From Chryseobacterium echinoideorum (GTDB lineage: Bacteria; Bacteroidota; Bacteroidia; Flavobacteriales; Weeksellaceae): a stretch of 64,000 nucleotides of DNA. The position numbers and the translations under genes are program-made. The stretch is taken from NCBI RefSeq assembly GCF_007474535.1, contig NZ_VKNW01000002.1:1-64000 (forward strand), read 5' to 3'. This document shows positions 18,157 through 27,661 of this stretch, piece after piece. How positions within the stretch are numbered: the stretch's first letter is position 1; every line of letters begins with the position of its first letter. The notes under the pieces were generated by a model. It made no database searches. It saw only the letters and a list, made by a program, of their open reading frames with translations, and was not told the origin of the DNA.

Positions 18157-18741
18157 ATGTTTTTAGAAAATACAATTAATCATTCCAAACAGAGCGGTTG
18201 GATGGAAGTTATTTGTGGCTCAATGTTTTCCGGAAAAACCGAAGAGTTGATCCGAAGACTCAGAAGAGCAGAAATGGCGGGGCAGAATGTGGAAATTTTT
18301 AAACCGAAAATCGATGTACGGTATTCTGAAGACGATGTAATTTCCCATAACCAAACTAAAATACGAAGCACACCTGTAGAAAATCCTAACGAAATCCTGC
18401 TTTTGGCTTCTAATTGCGCCGTTGTAGGAATAGACGAAGCTCAGTTTTTTGATGGAAGTGTTGTAGATGTAGCCAATCAGTTAGCCAACAGCGGAATAAG
18501 AGTTGTCATAGCCGGTCTTGATATGGATTTTTTGGGTCGTCCTTTCGGTCCTATGCCGAATTTAATGGCAACTGCAGAATATGTGACAAAAGTTCACGCA
18601 ATCTGCAGAAGAACCGGAAATCTTGCTAATTATTCGATGAGAACATCGGCGGGAAAAGATCTTGTAGAACTCGGAGAAACAGAAGCTTATGATGCAGTGA
18701 GCAGAAGAGTTTTTGTGGATGAAGTTTTGAATAAAAAATAA
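18157..18741 (+). CDS. tdk: Thymidine kinase (type II)
   Basis: A 194-residue type II thymidine kinase with the P-loop GSMFSGKTEELIRRLRRAE (residues about 21-40), the D-E-A-Q-F-F Walker B-like motif and the GLDMDFLGRPFGPM lasso region. The usual zinc-binding cysteines are reduced; only one Cys is seen near HAICRRTGNL. It phosphorylates thymidine for nucleotide salvage. A TACTTTTG box at 18120-18127 is a plausible promoter. Confidence 0.94.
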   Translation: MFLENTINHSKQSGWMEVICGSMFSGKTEELIRRLRRAEMAGQNVEIFKPKIDVRYSEDDVISHNQTKIRSTPVENPNEILLLASNCAVVGIDEAQFFDGSVVDVANQLANSGIRVVIAGLDMDFLGRPFGPMPNLMATAEYVTKVHAICRRTGNLANYSMRTSAGKDLVELGETEAYDAVSRRVFVDEVLNKK

Positions 18742-18800
18742 TTTAATATCAAATTAATTATTATTTTTGTTTAAATATTAATAGTAAAAACTATCATAAA

Positions 18801-19139
18801 ATGATATTGGAAATCAAAAACTATATCAAAATCAGCAATTCTATTGATGAAATTCTGAAAAACTCTCCGTTTAAGATGAAATATATCATTGAAAAAAGCG
18901 GAATATCTGAACCTACATTTTTCAGAAAAATGAAAGAAAAAAAATTTCTTCCTGAAGAATTGCTGAAGATTGCAGAAATTATTGAACCGGAAAAAATTTC
19001 GCATGATGATATTCTCAAAGCTATTCAGGAAGGTTTAGATGACGTAAAAAACGGAAGGATAACCGAACATCTGGAAGTAATGACCGAAGTAAAGGCAAGA
19101 ATTGCAAAAAAGAAAAATGAATATTTTTTGGACAAATAG
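18801..19139 (+). CDS. Putative antitoxin with helix-turn-helix
   Basis: A 112-residue protein with a central helix-turn-helix-like segment (FKMKYIIEKSGISEPTFFRKMKEKKF, about residues 22-47) and a charged C-terminal helix. Its end overlaps the start of the downstream RelE/ParE-like toxin gene by 23 bp. A TATTTTTG box at 18762-18769 gives it a separate promoter. Antitoxin function is inferred from gene order, size and the DNA-binding motif; the protein would then repress its own operon. Confidence 0.7.
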   Translation: MILEIKNYIKISNSIDEILKNSPFKMKYIIEKSGISEPTFFRKMKEKKFLPEELLKIAEIIEPEKISHDDILKAIQEGLDDVKNGRITEHLEVMTEVKARIAKKKNEYFLDK

Positions 19140-19419
19140 AGCCAAATCGGATTTAGAAATTTTAGAAGATTTTCTTATTAAAAATTGGGGGTTTGATGTT
19201 TTGGAAGATTTTTATGAAATTTTAGAAAGAAAAATTTCTCTGCTTGAAAATGGAAATCTTATTCATCAAAAATATGAAGATACAGAGTTTCACAAATTAC
19301 TAATTACGAAACACAACTCTATCATTTACGAAATTTCAGAAACTCAAATAAATCTTTTAAATATGATTAATAATTTCCGAAATCCTGATTCTAATTATAA
19401 CTTAATTACAGAAAAGTAG
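19117..19419 (+). CDS. RelE/ParE-family toxin
   Basis: From the ATG at 19117 (MNIFWTNRAKSDLEILEDFL) the protein has 100 residues, the size of RelE/ParE toxins. It shows the usual start (W-T-x-x-A-x-x-D-L), a central helix and a C-terminal half containing H-K-L-L-I-T-K-H-N-S-I-I-Y-E-I and L-L-N-M-I-N-N-F-R-N-P. An earlier in-frame start at 19102 would extend further into the antitoxin. Whether it cuts mRNA (RelE) or poisons gyrase (ParE) cannot be told. The pair is wedged between tdk and murF-alr. Confidence 0.8.
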   Translation: MNIFWTNRAKSDLEILEDFLIKNWGFDVLEDFYEILERKISLLENGNLIHQKYEDTEFHKLLITKHNSIIYEISETQINLLNMINNFRNPDSNYNLITEK

Positions 19420-19422
19420 TTT

Positions 19423-21870
19423 ATGAACTACACGACAAACCATATTGCAGAAATCACCAATGCGAAGATTATTGGAGAAAGAAATATATTGATCAAAAAT
19501 ATAGCTTTCGACAGCAGAACGATTTATTCTACTAAAAATACAGCATTTATAGCGATCAATACTCCAAAAAATTCAGGAGAAAAGTTCATTGAATCTGCGG
19601 TCGACCGTGGAATAAACGTCATCATTTCCGAACATCATTATCCTCAGTTTGAAAATATCACATGGATTATTGTTGAAAATTGTGTGGAATTTCTTCAGAA
19701 ATTAGCAAAATTTCATTTTGAAAATTCTCACATAAAATCTGTAGGAATTACAGGAAGCAACGGAAAAACGATTCTAAAAGAATGGCTTTATCAATGTCTC
19801 TGGAACGAATTTTCTACAGTAAAAAGCCCAAAAAGTTTTAATTCTCAGATTGGTCTTCCGCTTTCTCTTCTCCAGATCAATGATTCTCACAAGCTCGGAA
19901 TCTTTGAAGTAGGCATTTCGGAACCGGACGAAATGGAAAAACAGGAAAATATTTTTCATCCACAAATTGGTTTGTTAACACATATCGGAACTGCTCATCT
20001 TGCAAATTTTAAATCTGAAGAAGAGTTGATTGATGAGAAAATCAAACTTTTCAAAAATTCAGAAGTCATTATTTATAATGGCAATAACCCATTGGTTGAC
20101 AAAAAAATAAAAGAATTATATTCAAGTAAAAAATTAATTTCATACGGCTTTAAAGATCACAATCAGGTTTATTACAAAAACAATGTATCTAAAAATGAAG
20201 ATATTGTTGTTAAATATTTGGATGAAGAAATTTCATTTCCTGTACATCAGAGAGATGAGGCTACTTTAAGCAATGCTCTAGCGTTAATAGCAGTATTAAA
20301 GGAATTAGGACTCGAAAATCAAAAGATCATCGAAAAAATCAATGCTTTGAAAGCTGTTGAAATGAGATTGGAAGCCATTGAGGGAATCAAAGGCAATATG
20401 ATCATCAATGATTCTTTCAATCTTGATCTTGACTCTCTGAAAACGGCTCTTCAGTTTCTGAAAGAATATAAAAAACCAAAAAAGTCTTTAATTTTAACCG
20501 ATATTATTGGCGTAAATGCCAATTCAGAAGCACTTTATGAGGAAGTTTCAGATTTAGTAAACGAACAAAAATTCAATTTTATTTTCTTAATCGGACATGA
20601 AATTTCTAAATTTAGTGACTTATTTAAAACTAAAACCTTTACTTTTATTAATACTCAGGAATTAATTGAAAGTAAACATCTTACAGAACTTGAAAACCAG
20701 CTCATCCTTCTAAAAGGAGCAAGGAAATTTGAAATTGAAAAACTTAAAGATATCCTTGAGCTCAGAAAACATGATACCGTTTTAGAAATTAATCTCAATG
20801 CTATTCTCCATAATATCAATTACCATAAATCTCTGCTGAAACCTTCTACAAAAATGATGGCAATGGTAAAAGCAAATGCTTATGGATTAGGAAGTTATGA
20901 AATTTCAGAATTTTTGCAGCATCATCATATTGATTATCTTGGAGTTGCATTTGTTGATGAAGGGATTGAGCTTCGAAAGAAAGGAATTACTGTACCAATT
21001 ATTGTGATGAATCCGGAGCAACACAGCTATGATGCCATTATTCAGTATAATCTTGAACCTGAAATCTACAGTTTCAGAGTTTTAGAATTGTTTTATAAAA
21101 CAGTTCAGAAATCAGGTTATGATAAAAAATATCCCATTCACATAAAACTGGAAACCGGAATGCACCGTCTTGGTTTTAAAGATCATGAACTCAATGAACT
21201 CGGCAATATTCTGGCTAATAAAAATCTGAAAGTTCAAAGTATTTTCAGCCATCTTTCGTCTTCAGATCTACCTGATGAGAAAGAATTTACTCTGAATCAG
21301 CTAAAAACTTTTGAAAAAAATTCAATTTATTTAATAGAAAAACTGGGCTATACTCCTATCAGACATATACTCAATTCATCAGGAATTACAAATTATACCG
21401 AGCATCAGCATGATATGGTGAGAATAGGTATTGGAATGCTTGGTGAATCCTCAGATTCTGAGATTCAAAAACAATTACGCTCTGTTGTAAGCTTCAAAAC
21501 AGTTATTTCTCAGATTTCTGTAGTTGAAAACGGAGAATCTGTGGGTTACAGCAGAAGATTTAAAACGAATCATCCTACAAAAATTGCTACAATACCTGTA
21601 GGTTATGCCGACGGAATACCAAGATTGATCGGAAATCAAGTTGGAAATGTAGGCATCAATAAAACTTTGGCTCCTATCGTGGGAAGTATTTGTATGGATA
21701 TGATGATGATCAATATAGATCACATAAACGATATAAAAGAAGGAGACACAGTTACAATTTTTAATGCAAAACCTAGTTTAAAAGAATTTGCAGCCTATTG
21801 CGAAACAATTACTTACGAAGTTTTAACATCCATTTCGCCTCGAGTGAAAAGAATTTATGTAAAAGATTAA
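19423..21870 (+). CDS. murF-alr: Fused UDP-MurNAc-tripeptide:D-Ala-D-Ala ligase / alanine racemase
   Basis: An 815-residue fusion. Residues 1 to about 445 form a MurF ligase with the P-loop VGITGSNGKTILKEW (about residue 107) and the Mur-ligase central and C-terminal domains. From about 450 on it is an alanine racemase: the PLP lysine lies in MVKANAYGLG, with H-L-S-S-S-D and the second catalytic region V-G-Y-S-R-R-F. The fusion is known in Bacteroidota and couples D-Ala supply with the last cytoplasmic stem-peptide step of peptidoglycan synthesis. It begins 3 bp after the toxin stop. Confidence 0.95.
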   Translation: MNYTTNHIAEITNAKIIGERNILIKNIAFDSRTIYSTKNTAFIAINTPKNSGEKFIESAVDRGINVIISEHHYPQFENITWIIVENCVEFLQKLAKFHFENSHIKSVGITGSNGKTILKEWLYQCLWNEFSTVKSPKSFNSQIGLPLSLLQINDSHKLGIFEVGISEPDEMEKQENIFHPQIGLLTHIGTAHLANFKSEEELIDEKIKLFKNSEVIIYNGNNPLVDKKIKELYSSKKLISYGFKDHNQVYYKNNVSKNEDIVVKYLDEEISFPVHQRDEATLSNALALIAVLKELGLENQKIIEKINALKAVEMRLEAIEGIKGNMIINDSFNLDLDSLKTALQFLKEYKKPKKSLILTDIIGVNANSEALYEEVSDLVNEQKFNFIFLIGHEISKFSDLFKTKTFTFINTQELIESKHLTELENQLILLKGARKFEIEKLKDILELRKHDTVLEINLNAILHNINYHKSLLKPSTKMMAMVKANAYGLGSYEISEFLQHHHIDYLGVAFVDEGIELRKKGITVPIIVMNPEQHSYDAIIQYNLEPEIYSFRVLELFYKTVQKSGYDKKYPIHIKLETGMHRLGFKDHELNELGNILANKNLKVQSIFSHLSSSDLPDEKEFTLNQLKTFEKNSIYLIEKLGYTPIRHILNSSGITNYTEHQHDMVRIGIGMLGESSDSEIQKQLRSVVSFKTVISQISVVENGESVGYSRRFKTNHPTKIATIPVGYADGIPRLIGNQVGNVGINKTLAPIVGSICMDMMMINIDHINDIKEGDTVTIFNAKPSLKEFAAYCETITYEVLTSISPRVKRIYVKD

Positions 21871-21875
21871 AGCCT

Positions 21876-24032
21876 ATGAAAAAGTTCCTGATTTTACTTT
21901 TCATATTAGAGATATTTTTTCTTAACGCTCAGGTTAAGAAAAATCTTGTTATTCCGAAAAATCCTAAGATAGGACTATCTTTAGCCGGTGGCGGAGCAAA
22001 AGGTTTTTCTCATATCGGAGTGCTAAAAGTTCTGGATTCTTTAGGCGTAAAGGTCGATTATATATCAGGAACGAGCATGGGTGCTATTGTTGGAGGATTA
22101 TATGCAGCAGGATATACCGGTAAAGACATTGAAAAAATTGTCATGGATACCGACTTCTACTCTCTCATCAGAGATCCGAAATCACGTAAGGAAAGTACAT
22201 TTTTCAATAAGTCTGTTGATAAATACCTATTCACAATCCCACTCCAAAATGGAAAAATTACTTTGCCTTCTTCAATAAGTTCCGGACAAAAGAATGTTTA
22301 TCTGTTAAAAGAATTATTTAAAAATGTCTCTACAATAGATGATTTTTCGAAGCTTCCGATCCCTTTTATGTGCGTAGCAACAAATCTGGAAAGCGGTAAT
22401 ATGGAAATTTTTGAAAAAGGAGATCTGGTACAGTCTATTATGGCAAGTTCTGCCTTTCCTTCTTTGATGGATCCTGTAAAAATTGGTGACAGTATTTATA
22501 TTGACGGCGCAATGACAGTTAATTATCCTTCAAAACCATTAAAAGATAAAGGAATTGACATTGTTATCGGTGTAGATCTGAATCAGGATTTATCTAAAAG
22601 AGAAGATTTAAACAACATAATTTCTATTCTCAATCAGATTATAGATTTTGGAATCAAAAAAGATACAAGAAGACAATATAAGTTTACCGATATTAATATT
22701 AAGCCTAATCTTACAGGAATGACTGCAACAAGCTATGATGATAAGAAAAAAATTCTTGATAGCGGTTTTGTAGAAGGTCTTAAATATACTGAAATTCTGG
22801 ATCAGCTCCCGAAAAGAAACTTCGACCGTCTTAGACAGCCCGTAAATCCAATATTTTCAAATGTCTATAAGATAGATAGCGTTGTGATAGATGGAGGAAG
22901 AATCTACGGCAAAAACTATGTTTTAGGAAAGATGGGACTGCGGCTGCCATCAATGCAGACCTACGGAAGCATCAATCGAGGAATTGATAAGCTCATTGCG
23001 ACCAATAATTATAGTTTTATCAATTATGATATTCTTTCTTCCAATAGTTCCAATTATCTCAAACTTTATGTAAATGAAGATGAAACAAGACATTTTCTGA
23101 AAGTCGGTCTCCATTATGATGAAATATTTAAAACAGGATTGCTGATGAATTATTCAGCAAAGAGACTTTTATTTAAAAATTCTAATCTCTCATTTGATGT
23201 TATTGTAGGAGATAACCCCAGATATTATCTAAATTATTTTATTGATAATGGGTATATTCCAGGTTTTGGAATTTATTCTTCCGGTATGAGTTTCGATATT
23301 AAAGATATGAACAATTACAATATAGACCAATGGGAATGGCTTAGAAACGAAGCTTACATACAATCTATCTGGAGAGACAAATTTGCTATTGGAGGTGGAC
23401 TTAGCTATGATTACTTTGAAGCAGAATCAAATGGAACAAATAAAAGATATAACAGATTTCTTAATCCGTATGTGTTTTTGAAAAGTGATACCCAAAACGA
23501 CAGAGATTTTGCCACTCAGGGAATTTATATTAATGCTGAAGGTAAAGTAGTAGACCTTTTAAAATCCGAAGTAGAGAAAAGAATTGTTCAAGTAAAGGCT
23601 GATATTAAAATCAATATTCCCATTTCAAGACAATTTACTTATAAGCTTAATTTATATGGTGGAATTACAATAGGCGAAAATACTCCGCAATTTTATAAAT
23701 ACAGATTGGGAGGAGTTTTTGAACAGAATATTATTAATTTCAAATCTTTTTCCGGTTTTTATTTTGCTCAGCTACATTCGAATAATGCTGTTTTAATATC
23801 TAATGATATACAATTTAAATTCAATAAAAACTATTTTCTAACCGGTAATTTTTCTTTTGCAAATTTATCTGATGATATTAGTTTTGAAGATACCGTAAAG
23901 CTTAATTACAGTTCTGCCGGTATCACTGCAGGATACAAATCGCCTTTCGGACAAATAAAAATAAATTTTAGCCATTCACTTAAAATTAATCAAAAAGGAA
24001 TATTCAGTGTAATTTTAGGACACTGGTTTTAA
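21876..24032 (+). CDS. Patatin-like phospholipase with C-terminal outer-membrane barrel
   Basis: From ATG 21876 the protein has 718 residues. It begins with a signal peptide (MKKFLILLFILEIFFLNAQ), then a patatin domain with the oxyanion G-G-G-A-K-G, the nucleophile in GTSMG (Ser67) and the D-G-A dyad partner (YIDGAM). Then come a POTRA-like segment and about 350 residues of beta-rich sequence ending in F, as in Omp85-type barrels. This resembles PlpD-type or NTE-family proteins in which a lipase is held at or passed through the outer membrane. It probably shares a transcript with murF-alr (5-bp gap) and ybeY (3-bp gap). Confidence 0.88.
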   Translation: MKKFLILLFILEIFFLNAQVKKNLVIPKNPKIGLSLAGGGAKGFSHIGVLKVLDSLGVKVDYISGTSMGAIVGGLYAAGYTGKDIEKIVMDTDFYSLIRDPKSRKESTFFNKSVDKYLFTIPLQNGKITLPSSISSGQKNVYLLKELFKNVSTIDDFSKLPIPFMCVATNLESGNMEIFEKGDLVQSIMASSAFPSLMDPVKIGDSIYIDGAMTVNYPSKPLKDKGIDIVIGVDLNQDLSKREDLNNIISILNQIIDFGIKKDTRRQYKFTDINIKPNLTGMTATSYDDKKKILDSGFVEGLKYTEILDQLPKRNFDRLRQPVNPIFSNVYKIDSVVIDGGRIYGKNYVLGKMGLRLPSMQTYGSINRGIDKLIATNNYSFINYDILSSNSSNYLKLYVNEDETRHFLKVGLHYDEIFKTGLLMNYSAKRLLFKNSNLSFDVIVGDNPRYYLNYFIDNGYIPGFGIYSSGMSFDIKDMNNYNIDQWEWLRNEAYIQSIWRDKFAIGGGLSYDYFEAESNGTNKRYNRFLNPYVFLKSDTQNDRDFATQGIYINAEGKVVDLLKSEVEKRIVQVKADIKINIPISRQFTYKLNLYGGITIGENTPQFYKYRLGGVFEQNIINFKSFSGFYFAQLHSNNAVLISNDIQFKFNKNYFLTGNFSFANLSDDISFEDTVKLNYSSAGITAGYKSPFGQIKINFSHSLKINQKGIFSVILGHWF

Positions 24033-24035
24033 ATC

Positions 24036-24446
24036 ATGATACAATATTTTTACGAAAACATTACAGCATCTGTAGATCAGAAATATATTACCTGGCTTCA
24101 GAATATTATTCTTTCAGAGCAAAAAAAAATTGGGGAAATCCATTATATTTTTTGTGATGACGATTACTTACTTAAGGTAAATCAGGATTATCTGCAACAT
24201 GATTATTATACAGATATTATCACTTTTGATTATGTAAAAGGTAAAACTATAAGCGGTGAGATTTTCGTATCTTTGCAACGCATTTCAGACAATGCTTCTA
24301 CCCTATTCAAAGATTACGAAGAAGAACTAAGAAGAGTATTGGCACATGGAATTCTTCATCTCTGCGGTTACAAAGACAAATCTGAAGAAGAAGAAATAGA
24401 AATGCGAAACAAAGAAGATTATTATTTAAATACATATTCTGAATAA
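24036..24446 (+). CDS. ybeY: Endoribonuclease YbeY (rRNA maturation factor)
   Basis: A 136-residue protein with the family metal site H-G-x-L-H-L-x-G-Y (HGILHLCGYKDKSEEE, three histidine-type ligands with a lysine/aspartate tail), preceded by Y-T-D-I-I-T-F-D-Y. YbeY takes part in 16S rRNA 3'-end maturation and ribosome quality control. It is the third gene in the apparent murF-alr/patatin/ybeY transcript. Confidence 0.93.
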   Translation: MIQYFYENITASVDQKYITWLQNIILSEQKKIGEIHYIFCDDDYLLKVNQDYLQHDYYTDIITFDYVKGKTISGEIFVSLQRISDNASTLFKDYEEELRRVLAHGILHLCGYKDKSEEEEIEMRNKEDYYLNTYSE

Positions 24447-24451
24447 TATCT

Positions 24452-24560
24452 TTTATTAGGAGCTTAATCCCGCTCTCCGCACTCGCTATTTTTCTTTTAA
24501 AAGAAAAATGAGCTCAAACAATTGCTTCGATCGGGGCTAAAATGCCCATTTAAAGGGTTT
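24452..24560. repeat. Degenerate REP-like intergenic repeat (candidate)
   Basis: The stretch has GGAGCTTAATCCCGCTCTCC near its left end, a central self-complementary TTTTTCTTTTAAAAGAAAAA and GATCGGGGCTAAAATGCCCAT near the right end. This resembles a family of intergenic repeats common in Flavobacteriia that begin GGAGCT...CCCGCT and end CGATCGGGGCT. The assignment is from memory of that pattern and needs an alignment. No ORF is supported. Confidence 0.4.
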
Positions 24561-24582
24561 TTTAAGCGTACTAATCAATAAA

Positions 24583-24598
24583 TGTTTCACGTGAAACA
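24583..24598. promoter_or_regulatory. parS site (ParB/Spo0J binding), left copy
   Basis: TGTTTCACGTGAAACA is the exact 16-bp palindromic parS consensus of chromosomal ParABS systems, here inside a 20-bp perfect palindrome (24581-24600). It lies 42 bp upstream of mnmG. Such sites cluster near replication origins and load ParB for chromosome segregation. Confidence 0.95.
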
Positions 24599-24640
24599 TT
24601 GAGGATAAAAAATAAAAATAAGCTTTAATAAGCAATAGAA

Positions 24641-26503
24641 ATGATATCAGAAATATATGACGTAATCGTCGTAGGAGCAGGTCACGCAGGTTGCGAAGCA
24701 GCAGCAGCAGCAGCTAATCTGGGTTCTAAAACCTTACTCGTCACGATGAATATGCAAACCATAGGACAAATGAGCTGCAATCCTGCAATGGGAGGCATTG
24801 CCAAGGGACAGATCGTTCGTGAAATAGACGCAATGGGGGGTTATTCAGGAATTATAGCAGACAAATCTGCTATCCAGTTCAAGATGCTCAATCTTTCAAA
24901 AGGTCCTGCAATGTGGTCTCCGAGAACACAGAATGACAGAATGCTCTTTGCAGAAGAATGGCGTTTAGCTTTAGAAAATACACCGAATCTTGATTTTTTT
25001 CAGGATATGGTGAAACAGCTGATTATAGAAAACAATAGGGTTACTGGTGTAATTACTTCATTGGGAATTGAAATCAAAGGACATTCTGTAGTTTTAACTA
25101 ATGGAACTTTCCTTAATGGTTTGATTCACGTTGGAGACAAACAATTAGGCGGCGGTAGAATGGGTGAACCAAGAGCTTTTGGGATTACAGAACAATTAGT
25201 CTCACTAGGATTCGAAGCTGGAAGAATGAAGACCGGTACTCCACCTCGCGTAGATGGAAGAAGTCTTGATTACTCCAAAATGGAAGAACAAAAAGGAGAC
25301 GAAAATCCACAAAAATTCAGTTACTTAGATACGCCAAAGTTGACTAAACAACTAAGCTGTCATATAGTGTATACTAACGAAACAGTCCATGACATTTTAC
25401 GTGAAGGTTTCGACAGAAGTCCTATGTTCAATGGGACTATTCAAAGTTTAGGACCAAGATATTGCCCAAGTATTGAAGATAAAATTAACCGTTTTGCAGA
25501 GAGAAATAGACATCAGCTATTTGTTGAGCCAGAAGGATGGAAAACTGTAGAAATCTATGTAAATGGCTTTAGTTCATCTCTTCCTGAAGATGTTCAAATA
25601 AAAGCAATGAAGCACATTCCTGGATTTGAAAATGTAAAAGTGTTTCGTCCTGGTTATGCTATTGAATATGACTATTTTCCACCTACTCAATTAAAGCATA
25701 CTTTAGAAACAAAATTAATTGAAAATCTATACTTTGCCGGACAGATAAATGGTACAACAGGCTATGAAGAAGCAGCCGGACAGGGCTTAATTGCAGGTAT
25801 TAACGCTCACAACAAGGTAAAGGAAAAAGAAGAATTTATTTTAAATAGAGACGAAGCTTATATTGGCGTTCTTATAGATGATTTAATTACTAAAGGAACA
25901 GAAGAACCTTACAGAATGTTTACTTCCAGAGCAGAATATAGACTGCTTTTAAGACAAGATAATGCTGACATCCGTTTAACACAAAAAGCTTTTGATTTAG
26001 GATTAGCAAAGCAGGAAAGGTTAGTAAGAGTACATGAAAAAGTGTCTAAAAGTGAGGAACTTGAAAGCTTCCTTAGAGAAACTTCTTTAAAACCAGGGAT
26101 GATAAATCCCATTTTAGAAAGTATTGAAAGCAGTCCTGTAGATCAGGCATATAGAGCCGCTCAGATTTTAACCAGACCTCACATGAATTTGAATAAACTT
26201 GAGGAACTTGATTTTATCAAAGAAGTATCTTCTCTATATGATGATGAAGTAAGAGAGCAGGCCGAAGTAAATATCAAGTACAAAGGTTATATTGAAAAAG
26301 AGAAAGAAAATGTAGCTAAGCTAAATCGTTTGGAAAATGTTAAGATTCCAGAAGATTTTGATTATTTGCAAATTTCGAGTCTTTCTTCTGAAGCAAAACA
26401 AAAAATGAATAAACTAAAACCAAAAACAGTTGCACAGGCAGGAAGAATCAGCGGAGTATCACCTGCAGACATTAATGTATTACTAGTTTATTTAGCCAAA
26501 TAA
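24641..26503 (+). CDS. mnmG: tRNA uridine-5-carboxymethylaminomethyl modification enzyme MnmG
   Basis: A 620-residue FAD protein of full family length. It shows the dinucleotide fold VIVVGAGHAGCEAA at the N-terminus, N-P-A-M-G-G-I-A-K-G, a F-L-N-G motif, the R-M-K-T-G-T-P-P-R-V segment and the T-S-R-A-E-Y-R-L-L-L-R-Q-D-N-A-D signature, with a helical C-terminus. With MnmE it modifies the wobble U34 of several tRNAs. Its location beside parS sites fits the frequent placement of gidA/mnmG near origins. It is flanked on both sides by perfect parS palindromes. Confidence 0.97.
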   Translation: MISEIYDVIVVGAGHAGCEAAAAAANLGSKTLLVTMNMQTIGQMSCNPAMGGIAKGQIVREIDAMGGYSGIIADKSAIQFKMLNLSKGPAMWSPRTQNDRMLFAEEWRLALENTPNLDFFQDMVKQLIIENNRVTGVITSLGIEIKGHSVVLTNGTFLNGLIHVGDKQLGGGRMGEPRAFGITEQLVSLGFEAGRMKTGTPPRVDGRSLDYSKMEEQKGDENPQKFSYLDTPKLTKQLSCHIVYTNETVHDILREGFDRSPMFNGTIQSLGPRYCPSIEDKINRFAERNRHQLFVEPEGWKTVEIYVNGFSSSLPEDVQIKAMKHIPGFENVKVFRPGYAIEYDYFPPTQLKHTLETKLIENLYFAGQINGTTGYEEAAGQGLIAGINAHNKVKEKEEFILNRDEAYIGVLIDDLITKGTEEPYRMFTSRAEYRLLLRQDNADIRLTQKAFDLGLAKQERLVRVHEKVSKSEELESFLRETSLKPGMINPILESIESSPVDQAYRAAQILTRPHMNLNKLEELDFIKEVSSLYDDEVREQAEVNIKYKGYIEKEKENVAKLNRLENVKIPEDFDYLQISSLSSEAKQKMNKLKPKTVAQAGRISGVSPADINVLLVYLAK

Positions 26504-26510
26504 TTACAAA

Positions 26511-26526
26511 TGTTTCACGTGAAACA
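26511..26526. promoter_or_regulatory. parS site, right copy
   Basis: A second exact TGTTTCACGTGAAACA, within the same 20-bp perfect palindrome (26509-26528), begins 7 bp after the mnmG stop. Two identical parS sites 1.9 kb apart bracket a single gene. Confidence 0.95.
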
Positions 26527-26595
26527 TTCACTAAATAAAGTTCAAAAATAAAGTTTAAAAATAGCTGATTTTGAACTTGAATCTTTTTTAATTTT

Positions 26596-27417
26596 ATGAA
26601 AATAAAAGACCATTTTCTCACTCAGGAAGAATTTGAAATTATAGAAACAAATACAAAAGGTGTTTATAAAACCTCCCCTATTCCTTCCGATATTTCAAAA
26701 TATTATGAAAGTGAAGACTACATATCACATCATCAGGATTCCGGAAGCCTTAAAGAAAAGCTATATAAATTTCTGCAGTCTTTTAATCTACAGTATAAAA
26801 AGACTATTCTTTTAGATAGAATAAATAAAGGGTCAAGAGTTTTAGACTATGGTTGCGGAGCTGGAGAATTTGTAAAATATATTGAAACCAATTTCATAAC
26901 CTACGGTTTTGAACCAGATAAAGATGCAAGAAATGCAGCTCAAAATAAAATTTCTAAAGCAGTTATTTTAGACAATATTCAATCTATTGAAGATAACAGC
27001 TTGGATGCAGTTACATTATGGCATGTGTTTGAGCATATAGAAAATCAGGATGAAATGCTGGAAATTTTTAATAAAAAATTAAAAGAAAAAGGTCTGCTCA
27101 TTATTGCAGTTCCTAATCCTACTTCTTATGATGCCCAACACTATAAAGAATTTTGGGCAGCTTATGACGTGCCAAGACACATTTATCATTTCTCAAAAAA
27201 AGGAATGGAAAATTTGATTGCAAATAAACCAAACTGGAAACTGAGAAAAATTAAACCTTTAGTATTAGATTCCTATTATATCTCAATGCTAAGCGAAAAA
27301 TATAAAAAATCTTCACTATTTTGGATTAAAGCAGCAATATACGGAACGATTTCTAACGTAAAAGCAGTATTTTCCAACGAATTTTCAAGTTTGATATATA
27401 TTATCGAAAAAAGATAG
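26596..27417 (+). CDS. Class I SAM-dependent methyltransferase
   Basis: A 273-residue protein with the SAM motif I V-L-D-Y-G-C-G-A-G-E-F (about residues 82-92), an acidic residue at the end of strand 2 (G-F-E-P-D), and the L-W-H-V-F-E-H-I motif of Methyltransf_11/23-type enzymes. The N-terminus resembles UbiE/Coq-like methyltransferases that act on small molecules or glycans. The substrate is unknown. It follows the right parS site and precedes a bidirectional terminator. Confidence 0.85.
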   Translation: MKIKDHFLTQEEFEIIETNTKGVYKTSPIPSDISKYYESEDYISHHQDSGSLKEKLYKFLQSFNLQYKKTILLDRINKGSRVLDYGCGAGEFVKYIETNFITYGFEPDKDARNAAQNKISKAVILDNIQSIEDNSLDAVTLWHVFEHIENQDEMLEIFNKKLKEKGLLIIAVPNPTSYDAQHYKEFWAAYDVPRHIYHFSKKGMENLIANKPNWKLRKIKPLVLDSYYISMLSEKYKKSSLFWIKAAIYGTISNVKAVFSNEFSSLIYIIEKR

Positions 27418-27610
27418 AAAATAGATTTTTAAGCCATTTATGGAGGTCAATTTTCCGTATTTTTAATTAAAAATACAGAATTTAAAAAATTTTATGGTTT
27501 AAAACTAATTACCATAGTTAGTTTTTGAGCATTTATAAATTTTCTAAAAAGAATTATAGAAAATAAATTGTAATTTAAAATTTCAACAAACAACTACATA
27601 TTGAAAAATA

Positions 27611-27643
27611 AAATAGTCTGCCTAAAAATTAAGCAGACTATTT
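27611..27643. terminator. Bidirectional terminator before pgk
   Basis: AAATAGTCTGC and GCAGACTATTT make an 11-bp stem flanked by A and T tracts. It sits between the convergent methyltransferase and pgk genes. The remaining 27418-27610 stretch is AT-rich with no supported gene. Confidence 0.88.
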
Positions 27644-27661
27644 TTTATAAAATGAAATAGA

